From Euprymna scolopes (Eukaryota; Mollusca; Cephalopoda; Sepiida; Sepiolidae): a stretch of 22,397 nt of DNA. A program made the position numbers and the translations under genes. The notes under the pieces are model-generated. The model was given only the letters and a program-made list of their open reading frames with translations. It did not search any database and was not told the origin of the DNA. Where the stretch lies: NCBI GenBank assembly GCA_024364805.1, contig CM044508.1, positions 42,141,628 through 42,164,024 of the forward strand, given 5' to 3'. Position 1 is the stretch's first letter. Each line of letters begins with the position of its first letter. Shown here piece by piece: positions 1 to 11,400 of the stretch.

Positions 1-40
1 GTTGGGTAGAATTTGATTATTTAAGGGGGCGTTTTAACAA
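1..40 (+). repeat. 40-bp exact direct repeat, copy 1
   Basis: Identical over 40 bases to 1984-2023 and in the same orientation; the match ends abruptly after GTTTTAACAA. The window opens inside this repeat, so its left limit is unknown. It is probably part of a dispersed element. Confidence 0.85.
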
Positions 41-323
41 AACAACTTTAATCATGTTAGCAGGTAAAAAATTGCTGCCATCTTGTTTAAATCAAAATGG
101 AAAATTATCTACCTTCTGAACTCCCCTGTGCCTTATGATCATTTTCATGAAATTCTATTTTTTATTTTCTTTGATAAATAATTTTCTACCTTATCGATTT
201 TCGTAATTTTGGATATGATCATCTTACAAATACGAGGAATACATAGATACTATTGTTTTCATGTGAAATTCAGTATCATGATTTCCGAAATTTTGTCCCA
301 ATAGTGTAGAAGCTCTCTCTCTC

Positions 324-357
324 TCTTTATATATATATATATGTATATATATATATA
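324..357. repeat. TA microsatellite
   Basis: Nearly pure TA dinucleotide run with one interruption (ATGTATAT), preceded by a CT-rich run (CTCTCTCTCTCT). Likely length-variable. Confidence 0.8.
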
Positions 358-804
358 AAAAGAATGTGTTTGTGTGAAATAGAAATCGATATGTTAACAG
401 TTTCAAAAAGTTACAATAAGGGTTTAAATTTTCAAAGAATCAAAAACACAATTGATAATTTCTTTCCATTCCATCCTACGTCACTAGAGGTAATGGTAAT
501 GTGTAGACACAGTGTCCTAGAAAGAAAACGATTGCAGGGTTCTTAAAATGCATCCAATAATTCTTGTAAATGATATTTATGACAATGACCATGCAGACTG
601 AAGAAATAACAATATTCTAACTTGTCATGTAGCTGCCTGACAATTTCAAAATGATTCAATAGATTGCCAAGCATCAATTAATAGCCAATTCTTGAAGGTT
701 TGAAATCTGTAATTTGCCAAGCACACTGAACCTTTATTCAAAATCAATTGATGGTTGGAGATGAAAATGTTCAAAAAGGAAGATTTCATTGGCAAATACT
801 GCTA

Positions 805-805
<1 letters not shown>

Positions 806-840
<35 letters not shown>

Positions 841-1334
841 CAAAATGTGTGTGCACATTTTTTGTAAATCCTGCAAAAGCTTTTCACGCCAGGGTTCTCC
901 AGAGGTTACTATGTTTTAGAACTGTTTATATACTACCTAGATAATAATATCTACGATTTGCAAAGGGACGTCCTGTCTAGATTTATTTTGATCGACTTTT
1001 ATCAAATTTGCGCTATTTCCCTGTGTTTGTTCGGCTTTTTAGTATAAAGTGAAACTAAATTGAAACAATGTGTGTTCTCGCAGTGTAATAACCCTGTTTA
1101 AATAAACAATGTAAAAACGTCTTAAAAATAAAAATAAAAAACTTTAAAATAAAAATACATTGAACGTGATGGAAGCGAACAATGTTAAAACTATTCTTTT
1201 TTGTTCTTTTTTTTTCCATCACGTTTGCTGTTTTGTTTTGGTTTTTCCGATTTTTAAGCAGTTTAAACACATTTTTTCGCTTAGCCCCTCCTCACACCTC
1301 CAAACACCCGGGCAACGCGGGGTAACCCCGCTAG
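806..1334 (+). mobile_element. Non-autonomous Helitron-like element
   Basis: The right end shows Helitron hallmarks: a GC-rich inverted motif (GGGGTAACCCC) close to a terminal CTAG that is followed by T. The left end begins TCTATATATA then AAAAGACAAAATGTGTGTG, similar to known Helitron 5' ends, although the base before TC is G rather than the usual A. No coding capacity is seen in about 530 bp. The last 40 bases resemble the reverse complement of 10008-10048, which supports a shared family. Boundaries are inferred; the right end is firmer than the left. Confidence 0.5.
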
Positions 1335-1407
1335 TATTAATATAAAACCTTTTTATTTTTATTTTTCTTGATTTACAATTTATAAAAGGGAAGAAAAAAA
1401 GATTTAC

Positions 1408-1653
1408 CTTGGAGTTTGCCGAACGCCACTAACGACCCTGTAAAAGTGACGCCGCCGATGTAAGTTCCAAGGAAAAGGGAAGTCTTGATGATTGAAGCTG
1501 CGGGGTCTGTGGCGAAGTGAGGCTGCTCAACCATATGATTGGAGAAACAGGTCAGAACAGCAGCAGCTCCGACCAAACTGTGGAAAAGAGCCACCATTTG
1601 AGGAAGATCCGTTACCTCGAGACGTTTTGCAAGAACGGAACCGATCAGACCTC
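1408..1653 (-). CDS. NNT: NNT exon J: proton-channel helices with FHSLVG
   Basis: Coding exon of 246 bp (2 + 243 + 1). The acceptor is a 31-T run then AG before GAGGTCTG; the donor is CTCCAAG followed by GTAAAT. It encodes [20 protein letters not shown], then [40 protein letters not shown] and [20 protein letters not shown] plus Q. The histidine of LFHSLVG corresponds to the essential proton-channel histidine of the bacterial beta subunit (His91 in E. coli PntB, from knowledge of the family). [17 protein letters not shown] is also diagnostic. The frame exits in phase 1 and the next exon lies beyond the left edge. Confidence 0.97.
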
Positions 1654-1688
<35 letters not shown>

Positions 1689-4600
1689 CACAATTTTTTG
1701 TGAGAAAATTTTATTTAAATGAACAATGGAGAGTCACATAAAAAGTGTTTTTTTTTTTAAAAAGAATTTTGAATTATTTGCAGATTTAAACCAAGGTCTA
1801 ACACTTTTAAATTCTGTCAGATTACCGCACCACTTTCATCACATTTGGGGGATTGGTTGGATGGTTGTTTTATGTCATTTTTTTTTTTTACTTGGGAGTC
1901 ACCACTTATCAAGGCCAAAAGGCCACTTGAGGATAAGGGTTACTGAATGTAAGGGGGTAGTGTAGTAATCATTAATGGTGTAAGTTGGGTAGAATTTGAT
2001 TATTTAAGGGGGCGTTTTAACAAGAACTGGTTTACATTGGACTCGACGGCTACCATATTGTAATCGGCTAGAAAGCAGGCCAGTGGAACAGTGTTCCACA
2101 GGTGGGCAGTTCTAGAAAAGAAGCTTTGTTCATGGAATCTGCATTTAGATTTAGGCATATCAACCATTTTTGAGCTATTTAATGTAGAATCCAGTAATTT
2201 TGAAGTTTTTTTTTATATCTTCAAACATGTATTCATGATATTTGGTTTTGTAGAGAAAAATTGTTTTGGACTTTGCAAAACATGATTGAGTTATGCAAAG
2301 GAAAAGAAACAATATCAATGTTTAGTGCATTTTAGGTCAGGAAACCAATATCTTCAGACAACCTGATCCAGTAATACCAAGCAGCTACAGACTAAATAGT
2401 AAGGTAAGACTTGGTCGTACAACTAGTTTCAGAAGGAAAACTCCAAATTAATTCAAGTCTTTCTTGGCTCATCCCAAACTTATTTCCAGTTGTCATGAAC
2501 TTCCACAAACCACTGGATTCAAGCGGATTTAAGAGTGGTGCAGTGGAGGCACTACTTATCAAGGCTAAAACCCACTAGAGGATATGAGTGATTAAGATAA
2601 ATAGATTGTCAGTTGAATGATATTATTCATTATCTTTTTAATCAGTATTATTTAGTTTATACAAACCATTATTGTCATCTTGGATGTCATTTTTCACAAC
2701 ATTTCGGCCAATATAACCTCTGACCTTCTTCATGACATCTGTATGGAATTTCAAACCAAACCCATGGGGTCAGCTTGTTCTTGTTCCATCAACCATAATA
2801 AGGTAAAAGTTTTAAGTAACTCGTATTTGTATTCTTAATCTCGCCTGCATGGATGATCGAACACCAAAAAACTCGCATGACATCAATCATCACTTAGCAC
2901 TTTTATTTGTCGTATCACGCCTCCTTGCGGGAACGACAGCAAGCTACTTCCATGGATCAAATAAAAGGGTTCAATTTGAAATACCATACAGATTCCAGAA
3001 TTTAACAAGATGCACCTGAAGAAGGTCAGAGATTACATGGGTCAAACTGTTGTAAGATGAGAACAATAGTCCAAATAATATAAATTATCAATCCTTATCT
3101 AAAAAATTCCGAAACACCATTTAGATATTTAATTGCTTAGACTATTTTCCATTGACATCCCTGCCTCCATGTAAATTGGAAAGTACTTCTGTTTTTTTTT
3201 TTTTCTGTCATGTAAAAATCCTTCTCGATGATGGCAATAGATCAGTTTTTTTAATCTAACTCCCAAAAGGTGCATTTTGGATTAGGATAAAGATAAAAAA
3301 AATGTCCCAGTCCAGAAAGATTCCTTCGTTAAGTGACTGAAGACAAAAAAAAGATGAAGTGTAGTATCAGAACAGATATTACGCTTTGATTTTAGCCAAA
3401 AGGCAAGTCATTTTCTAAATAAAATAGAAACAGAGTTGCTGTAATAAACGACAATGATGTTGCTGCTGATACTTCATCATATAGTTGGTGTGAACAAGGT
3501 GATGAAAATGAGAGCGAGCAAGAGAAAGTTGCTTCTGATGCTGACTGTTGTAGGAAACAGGATCAGAAAATTGTTCATGTGTGGATGTCATTGTGGTGAG
3601 TCACCATCTTGTCTGACAGCAAGTCTAACGACAAACCCACAAGTGATTGTCATGTTTTCATGCAACTTCATTGGTTGCTGCTGATAGCACTGGCTTGGTG
3701 TTATCTTATTGGCTGATGGAAATCAAAATTTGTGAAGAGAGATAAAATGTTTATCTCCGCCACACGTGCTGAAACTGTTGAAAGATCAACATCAGATTTT
3801 GTTAGTGCCAAGCTGCAAATAAAGCAGATTACGCATGCAATGGCACAAGTTTTATGGCTTCTGCATTCTTGTATATAACTGACACTTTAGATTAAAATAA
3901 GATTTTCATCAACAAAAGTGCAGATTGAAGCGGTGTACATTAACAGTGCTTGAATGATTCTCATAGATAATTTTACTAAAATGATCGCCTCAGCATTTAT
4001 GAAAAAATAACCTAGCATATTCCTATAAAAAAATACAATAAATCTAAATAAAAAATAAATAAAAAAGTAAAATAAAAAGTGAAATAAAATGAAAATAAAC
4101 AAAAATATTAAAAAATTTAAATAAAACAAAACAAATAAAAAATATAAATAAAATACAAAAATAAAATAAAAAATAAAAATAAAAAAAAAATGAATAAAAA
4201 ATTAAAAATAAACTATAAATAAGCTATAAATAAATAAAGAGGGCAGAATAACTCACCTGATCCCATTGTGACTGCCATTTGAGTGAAAAGTTCAGGAGAT
4301 GGTTTCAAAAGTCCAAGAGTGGCAGCAACACCAGAAGAAACACCAATCATACCAAGAACATTACCTGAAAAAATAGAGAGGACATAACAAAAATCACATT
4401 AACTTGCCTCTGATACAATCATAAGAAAACTTTTCAGAACAAAGTTTAGTAAATGCAACATTTACTTTTCTGTATCGGTTTATTTTGCCCCAAAATTTAC
4501 ACACAAGGTTAATCCTTAATATAAAGAAAATCCAGCTCCCAAAAAGAGGCATTCTGGATTGGGATGAAAAAAAGATTTTTTATTTTGCTGAATGGTTTTT

Positions 4601-5370
4601 TGGGGTAGGATTAGAAAAAAAGAGATTCATTTGAATTCTTTTTGACCCCGTTAAATAAAATAATTTTTCAAATGATTAAAATATTTAGCCGAGTTAAACG
4701 CATTACGTAGGGTCTAGTTTCATATGATCGCTCAAAAAGGCAAAACAAGTTTGGAGAAATCTTACCGACTCTGGATGTTTGTTGGGACGAAAGTCCAGTG
4801 AGGGCTCCAACACAGCAGAGTCCAGCAGCCAGGTAGGTCATCTGGTGAATGTCAGGATAGCCACCATGAACAGCGGTCAAGCCATAACCACCGAGGAAAG
4901 CAGCAGCAGGAATTCCATACAAATAGTTGTACTCTGGAGGATCGGCTGAAAAGAAAGCAAAATTGTTTAAAAAATTGATTTTGTAAACTCGCAGCCACTT
5001 CAAACTTATTTTTTGATTAAAAACATATTCAATTTAGAATTGAGAAATCAAAAATAAGCAAAATATATAAAAAATAACTTTTACTAAACTATAGAAACTT
5101 GAATATTTGGTTAAATTCAATAAACTTATGTCACTTTAATTTCTGTTTTTTGTTTAGCACAAGTCTGATTAATGCTTACATAAATTCCAGTTTAATTTTA
5201 AAACTCTATACAAAAATAATATAAAAATAGTATAAAAAATAGTCTTTACTTTGAAAGGATTCTTTTTCAGAATGATTTTATGTTTAATAAAATATGTTTG
5301 AATATAAAATACATTTTTTAATCCTTAATTTGAAAATTTTTGTATTCGGAATGGTTTTACACAAAAAAAT

Positions 5371-5412
<42 letters not shown>

Positions 5413-8400
5413 CTTCAAATTGCTGGCACCAGAGAAACTATTGCAGATAACTTTATAAGTTTCCCATTTGTGTCCCAACCAATTAAAAATGATTAAAAAA
5501 AAAATGCTGGAATTTTGAATCTCGATTCAACAGAGTATTTGTAAAGATAAAATATTTCATATCTAACGTATTTAATTTCAGAAAAAAATCTTAAGAAAAA
5601 GACCAATTAACATTGTTATGTTTTCAATTATAACAAAGCTGGAAACGACTACGTAAACATTAATCAGAAGGTAGAAAAAAGGTGGGGGTAGGGTTAGGAT
5701 TTTACTAGACCCCCGGTGTGGTTTAGAGTTGAGAAAAAACAAAAATTCTTTATCTGGCAAATACCTAATCTTGGGGTTAGTGAAACCATAAGCCACCATT
5801 CCTCCAGTTTCAATCAAAATCGGCCAAGTCAAAGTAACTAAAAAGTTTTGAAATTACTAAACTTACAGTTCCAAAAATTTTAAAAAGTTAAAATTCACGA
5901 TCGTTTGATAAAAGTTGTACATTTTGCTTATGTTTAGTTTCTTGCATGTTAATTATGCTGCACTTTTGCCAAATATAACACACAGACATTGACATATTCA
6001 AAATAACTAACGTTTGATGCATAATTGAAAAAAATTACTGCATCTATGCAGCCATATCATCTTTTCCAGTTTATATTTTCAAAACTTGACGTTCTTAATT
6101 GTTCAAACATGTCTACTTTCATATGAATAAGATAGCATATATAAGAATAATAAGATAACATATCTTATTCTTATTATATGTTATTCTTATTATAACATGA
6201 ATAAGATATATGAAGATTATATCAAAATATAATACTAAACCTTATAATACTTAATCTAAATTTAATCAAATTTTATGAAATGATTTTGAAGGCTTAAGAG
6301 GTCCTAAAAGAAACGAAAATATAGGATGTCTTGTTTTATTAGTGTCCAAGATTATGGATTAAATTCAATGCAAATCGAATGAGGTTGTCTCAATATTATG
6401 CCCCCTTATATAAGCCCCTTCAAATACCCCAAAGTAACTGAAGTTTGGAAAAAATCGATGCCAAATTCCTATTTGTAAAATATATTAATCTTTCTCTAAA
6501 TTTCAGTTACTTTTCAGTTAGTTTTTCTTGGGGGGGGGATAATATGGGGTCACAGATTGAAGTGCGGTTCTGGTTTTGAATCTCACTAGATTCAGCTGTA
6601 GATAATATTTTATGTAATATACACATACACTAAAAATAATTGCAAAATCTGCTGCAGGATTCAAACAATTGCTATTTGTGTAGATATTTACCAATTTCCA
6701 ATTTATAGGATTTGAATTTTACTTACTTGGTCGTTTGAACATGTCCAACATGCGCTGAGTGACTAAAAACCCACCGCCAATATTGATACAGGAAATAAAT
6801 GCTGCTGTTGTGGCCAAAGCCTGTGCTGCGTTTGATGGCATATAACCTCCACCCATGAGCAACATCCCACCGACAGCCGTGATACCAGAAATAGCATTTG
6901 TAACAGACATCAACGGAGAGTGAAGGGCTGGAGTCACACCCCACACAGTATGATAACCTGAAGAAAAAAAAAATGTTCATTTAAATTTTATTTACATTAA
7001 TTTATAAAGCTTCTTTTTTTTTTTGTGTCAGATCATTTAGATTCTAACATTTATGTAGCATGTAGCACAAAGTCACATTTGAGAAATGTTTGATTTTTTT
7101 TTATTTGGTCTTCCATCATCAGGTCCGTACCGAATGGTACATTATTTTATTATTAGAAACCTTTGTGATGAGCAATTTTTATATTTATTTATTTGCAGAC
7201 TGTTATTCTTATCTGCATAGTTGTTGCTTTACAACGATAATAAAATAATAATATATCCTTTGGTATAGACCCAATGATGGAAGACCAGATTAAAAAAAAA
7301 CCCAAAAAACTTGGATTTATAAGATTCGGGGACTGTGGCGCAGTGGATAAAGGTGTTGAGTCTCTATGGTTCCAGGTGAGCATTGTCTGAAGACAACGGT
7401 TTCAATCCTACCCAAAGTTGGCCAGAGGATTAGTTGGTCAAAAACGTGGGGAGACAACTATGGAAGGCAGTAATTACTGAGGATACAGTTAAGAGACTCA
7501 GCATTCCTATCAAATCGCGGTTAACCACCCAAAGAAGGCCAGAGAAATAGTTGGCTAAAATGTTGTGAAGCAACTATGAAGATGAGAATAACAATCCGCA
7601 AATAAATAAACAAATAAATAAACAAATAAATAAACAAATAAATAAACAAATAAATAAACAAATTACAAATCTCAAAAGTTTCCAATAATAAAATAATCCA
7701 AACCTGCAGTTTTTTTTACTGATAGTCATCAGTTTCAAAGCATTTACAAGATTATAGTTTTTTTTTTGTTTAGTTTTTAGAGGTGGCAAACTTTAAATTG
7801 ATAATTATTTTCTTTAATTGTAGATTTAGCAACTATCAGTTATTTTTACTTCAACTTGGTTTAGCAATTTATCATCTGGGTTCAACAGGATGGAGCCACA
7901 TGCCGTACAGCATGCGATATGATCAATTTACAGAGAAAAATTTGACAAACAAATAATTTCATGAAACGGACCTGTGAACATGCAATTTAATCCCATTAGA
8001 TTATTTTCTTTGGGGATATGTATAACCCCATGTCTATGCTAATAAACCAGACACAATAGACCAATAGACAACTTGGAAGACAACACTCCATGCATTACAG
8101 CCAAAATACAACCTAATTTAATGCGCAGAGTTGTGAGAATTGGATCTCTAGATTACACCATATACATGTGAGCCATTTTTAAATTTCTGATACAGTTACA
8201 TGGTAAACAGCTAATGATCCCCTTTTTATATTTTACTACTGATATAGATTAGTCCCTTTTGTATTTGTAAATTTTCAAGTCGTAAACTGACTTATAAGTC
8301 TGATGCACACTGTATTTATTTTGTGTGTGTGCATAAATACAACTAAACAATTATATACAGAGAGTTTAAAACTTACATGCCAACTGGTAGCGGAGTTCAC

Positions 8401-11400
8401 ATTTTTAGTATTTGTCTTTTCTGAGGATGGCTGATATTAATATATGGCAAAAACTTAGCTGCCAATCAGCATGGGTGGACTGCCTTGATGTAGAATGCAA
8501 TGATCTCAAGCTCAAGATATACAGTGCCTAGTATTCCCAAATGGTCACCCATCTGGTACTGATCAGGCTTAATATTGCTTAACTTCGGCAATGTAATGAG
8601 AACCAATGTGTTAACAAGATTATGCCATACATTTAGTCGGCTCAACTGGTTCCTAACCTCAAAATAAATAATACTTCTAAAACTCAAAGATGGCTGTATC
8701 CTCATTGTCATCATTGGTTCAATGTTTGATTTTATTTGCTGACGTGTTGGATGGCTTTTAAAAATTGACTTCGAAACTTATCTCCGGTCAGGTTTCTTTG
8801 GAAGTCAACTAAGGCAAAATTTTTATAGGCTTGATGCCCTTCTTGATGCCAAACAGTGAGGTAAACAAGACCAGTGTTTTTATTAAGACACCATCTTTAA
8901 GTGACTGTTCACCATAGCTGCTTCATCTGCCCTTTCATGATAATAAAAAAAAGAAGCAAAGTTGACTTACCTACAATGCCAGCCAGACCAAAAGTTGTTA
9001 CCATCGTTGTAAAAGCAGGATTTGGTGATGCAATACCCAAACCTAAAATAGAAAAGATTATCAGATAAAATGATGCTAATCCACTGGGAAATTCAATCGA
9101 ATTGGGCAAAGACTTCTGTCTATATGATGGTTGTTTTATGGCATATCGACCCTTTTTAGGTTATTTAATGCTGAATCCAGTAATTTTGGAAAATAGGGTT
9201 TATGCTTCAAGTTGTATAGATGTTCAAATATTTGATAAAATTTGACTTTCTTTTTTAAAAATAAAACTACTGGATCAATTTATGATTTTTGAAATATCAT
9301 TTTTATTTTGTTACAGGTACGTACATCATACAGATTTTTCATTATTTTTGTTTTTAAATATAGTGGGAATTCTGGACCAAAACCAAATCCTTAACCCATG
9401 AATTTTCAAACACAGACCCTTTTCATCAGATGATTAACATTGGTAAAAAGAAAATGTATCACTAATTAGGATAAAATTGTAAATATATAAATTAAAAAAA
9501 CAAAACAAAAAAACATATCACATAGTTTAAAGAGTTGAAATGAAAAAATTGAGCAATCTTTGTTGAACACTTACCAATGACTGTACCAAGTCCACTTGTG
9601 TACATCAAAGAATCTTTAAGAGTGATGTTAAAGTGATTTGGAGGTTCAGGTTCTGGCTTGGCGGCTGCAGGAGCAGCAGCCGCCGCAGCAACAGCCTGTG
9701 GGGAAGGTTCAGGAGGAGGTGGTGGGGGCCACATCAGTTCACCCTAAAACAAAAATAAAAAAATTCTCTATAATTATATAAAAAAAAAAAAAAAGAGGCA
9801 ATCCAGTAGGAAGAGGAGCTGAGACCAAACATGAAAAGTTATTATAAGTGATCTTAGATTTATAGCTTAAGTGAAATCTTTTTTTATTATTCTTGTTTAT
9901 TATTAACTAGCAAGGCTACCTGTCACCACCTTGGGCAAAAATGTCACATATTTCTATCAAAACTTCCTCTTTAGCTGAAGACATGCACAACTCTCCTTGA
10001 TATGATACTAGCGGGGGTGCCCGGCATTGCCAGGTGTTTGTAGGTGGAAAAGAAAAAAAAAGTTTTTGTAGAGAGGTAGGCTCGGGCGCGAAACCTTGAG
10101 GTTAAGGTGGAAAAAAACGTGTGCCACGTCGGGCAGAGAAGTGAGAATGCGAGAAATTAAACGTTTAAAAAAGCATGTGGTTAAACGAACGTCAATGCGT
10201 AGTTTTCTAGATGAAACATCAGACTATAGAGAAATGAAATCACAGCGCAAATTTTAGCGTGTAAANNNNNNNNNNNNNNNNNNNNNNNNNNNNNNNNNNN
10301 NNNNNNNNNNNNNNNNNNNNNNNNNNNNNNNNNNNNNNNNNNNNNNNNNNNNNNNNNNNNNNNNNNNNNNNNNNNNNNNNNNNNNNNNNNNNNNNNNNNN
10401 NNNNNNNNNNNNNNNNNNNNNNNNNNNNNNNNNNNNNNNNNNNNNNNNNNNNNNNNNNNNNNNNNNNNNNNNNNNNNNNNNNNNNNNNNNNNNNNNNNNN
10501 NNNNNNNNNNNNNNNNNNNNNNNNNNNNNNNNNNNNNNNNNNNNNNNNNNNNNNNNNNNNNNNNNNNNNNNNNNNNNNNNNNNNNNNNNNNNNNNNNNNN
10601 NNNNNNNNNNNNNNNNNNNNNNNNNNNNNNNNNNNNNNNNNNNNNNNNNNNNNNNNNNNNNNNNNNNNNNNNNNNNNNNNNNNNNNNNNNNNNNNNNNNN
10701 NNNNNNNNNNNNNNNNNNNNNNNNNNNNNNNNNNNNNNNNNNNNNNNNNNNNNAGGGTCGAGCTTCAAAATGATACCGCTCTCGTGAAAATCCATTGCCT
10801 CTGTCAGAAATTTTAGGCATACATACATACATACATTTAAACAGACAGGGGAGATTTATATTATCAATATTCCTCGAGGAATCAGTCAATATTACAAAGT
10901 ACATAAAATAGCTGAAAAGCCGACCCCTTATGTTAAAAATAAAAAAAAACTGGCCTCGTTGATTTTTCAACAATGAATATAATTTTATAATATTAAATAT
11001 TAATCATCCAGAGTAATGCCAATCAAAAATATACCAACTTTGTGGGTGTTTGTTTTGTAGTTTTTTTGTTTTAATTATTTGTAGCTAAACATACACAACT
11101 GAATGCAATATAATAGATGGTTCACCACTTATCAAGGCCAAACGTATCATGCCATCTCATTAATTCTTATCCTTAAAGATAGTAGAAAGGTGAAGATGTT
11201 CATTAGAATATTGAAGATGATAAATGGAAAGTAGTGGGCTGGAGGTAACAAAACAGGAATCTGTTTACATTGGATTTGAAGAGTGATTGTCCAATTCATC
11301 AGCGAGGAGAAACATTGTTTTGCCTCGGTCTATCAAGATCCTCCAGCAGTAGTCTTCCTTCAAATATGTTAACATTTGTTATTAATGGTTATTCCTTTCT

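Larger units (their letters stand above)
1..1407 (-). other. NNT intron downstream of exon J (incomplete)
   Basis: This noncoding AT-rich stretch begins with a 40-bp repeat (1-40), holds a TA microsatellite near 329-357, and carries a Helitron-like element at 806-1334. I see no exon with acceptable splice sites and NNT similarity in it. The next NNT exon must lie left of the window. Confidence 0.85.
1654..4256 (-). other. NNT intron between exons I and J
   Basis: A 2.6-kb intron filled with dispersed repeats: a CACCACTTATCAAGGCC repeat near 1892-1960 and 2541-2600, a 40-bp direct repeat, a family member at 2142-2400, a palindromic repeat at 2687-3085, and an A-rich low-complexity block at 4023-4245. 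At 3430-3720 there is a stretch of lower AT content that I could not identify. No additional exon was found. Confidence 0.85.
4946..6726 (-). other. NNT intron between exons G and H
   Basis: A 1.8-kb AT-rich intron with a poly-A/T run at 5372-5408, an AT palindrome at 6121-6210 and a tRNA-SINE fragment at 6535-6604. At 5765-5837 there is an exon-like 73-bp stretch with acceptor and donor consensus, which would shift the frame if spliced in. Confidence 0.85.
6958..8970 (-). other. NNT intron between exons F and G
   Basis: A 2.0-kb intron dense in repeats: foldback 7091-7302, duplicated tRNA-SINE 7328-7663, mariner-type transposase remnant 7881-8180, and a 5S-rRNA-like sequence at 8517-8633. 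The stretch 8700-8900 contains GATGCCCTTCTTGATGCCAA, which looks like another dispersed repeat. No extra exon was found. Confidence 0.85.
10008..10870 (-). mobile_element. Helitron-like element interrupted by an assembly gap
   Basis: On the minus strand the 3' end reads CAATGCCGGGCACCCCCG then CTAG and T, the Helitron terminus pattern, and it is alike over 40 bases to the end of the 806-1334 element. Both also share AAATTTGCGCT inside. The far side, after the gap, shows on the minus strand AATATAAATCTCCCC, TGTCTG and a TATG run, which resembles Helitron 5' ends, so the 5' limit near 10870 is a guess. About 490 bases are unknown. Confidence 0.45.

Noticed and set aside
1492-1722. Plus-strand frame of 76 codons opposite exon J
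   Set aside because: Antisense shadow of exon J running into the homopolymer (poly-Lys).
3454-3684. Open frame of 76 codons on the plus strand in a stretch of lower AT content
   Set aside because: No recognisable domain, no splice or promoter context, and it lies antisense in an NNT intron; another frame nearby is equally open. Possibly part of an unrecognised element.
3887-4129. 80-codon Phe/Leu-rich minus-strand frame resembling a membrane protein
   Set aside because: Translation of the A-rich low-complexity block; no real gene signal.
7328-7410. Possible functional tRNA gene
   Set aside because: A and B boxes are present but the spacing is too wide and cloverleaf stems do not close; it is a SINE head.
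7574-7789. 71-codon minus-strand frame with repeated CLFI units
   Set aside because: Translation of the AAATAAATAAAC tail repeat of the SINE.
8466-8714. 82-codon minus-strand frame
   Set aside because: It overlies the 5S-rRNA-like sequence, which explains the base order better than a protein does.
10181-10973. Long minus-strand frames of more than 200 codons
   Set aside because: They exist only because they run through the N gap; the real bases at each side are repeat-like.
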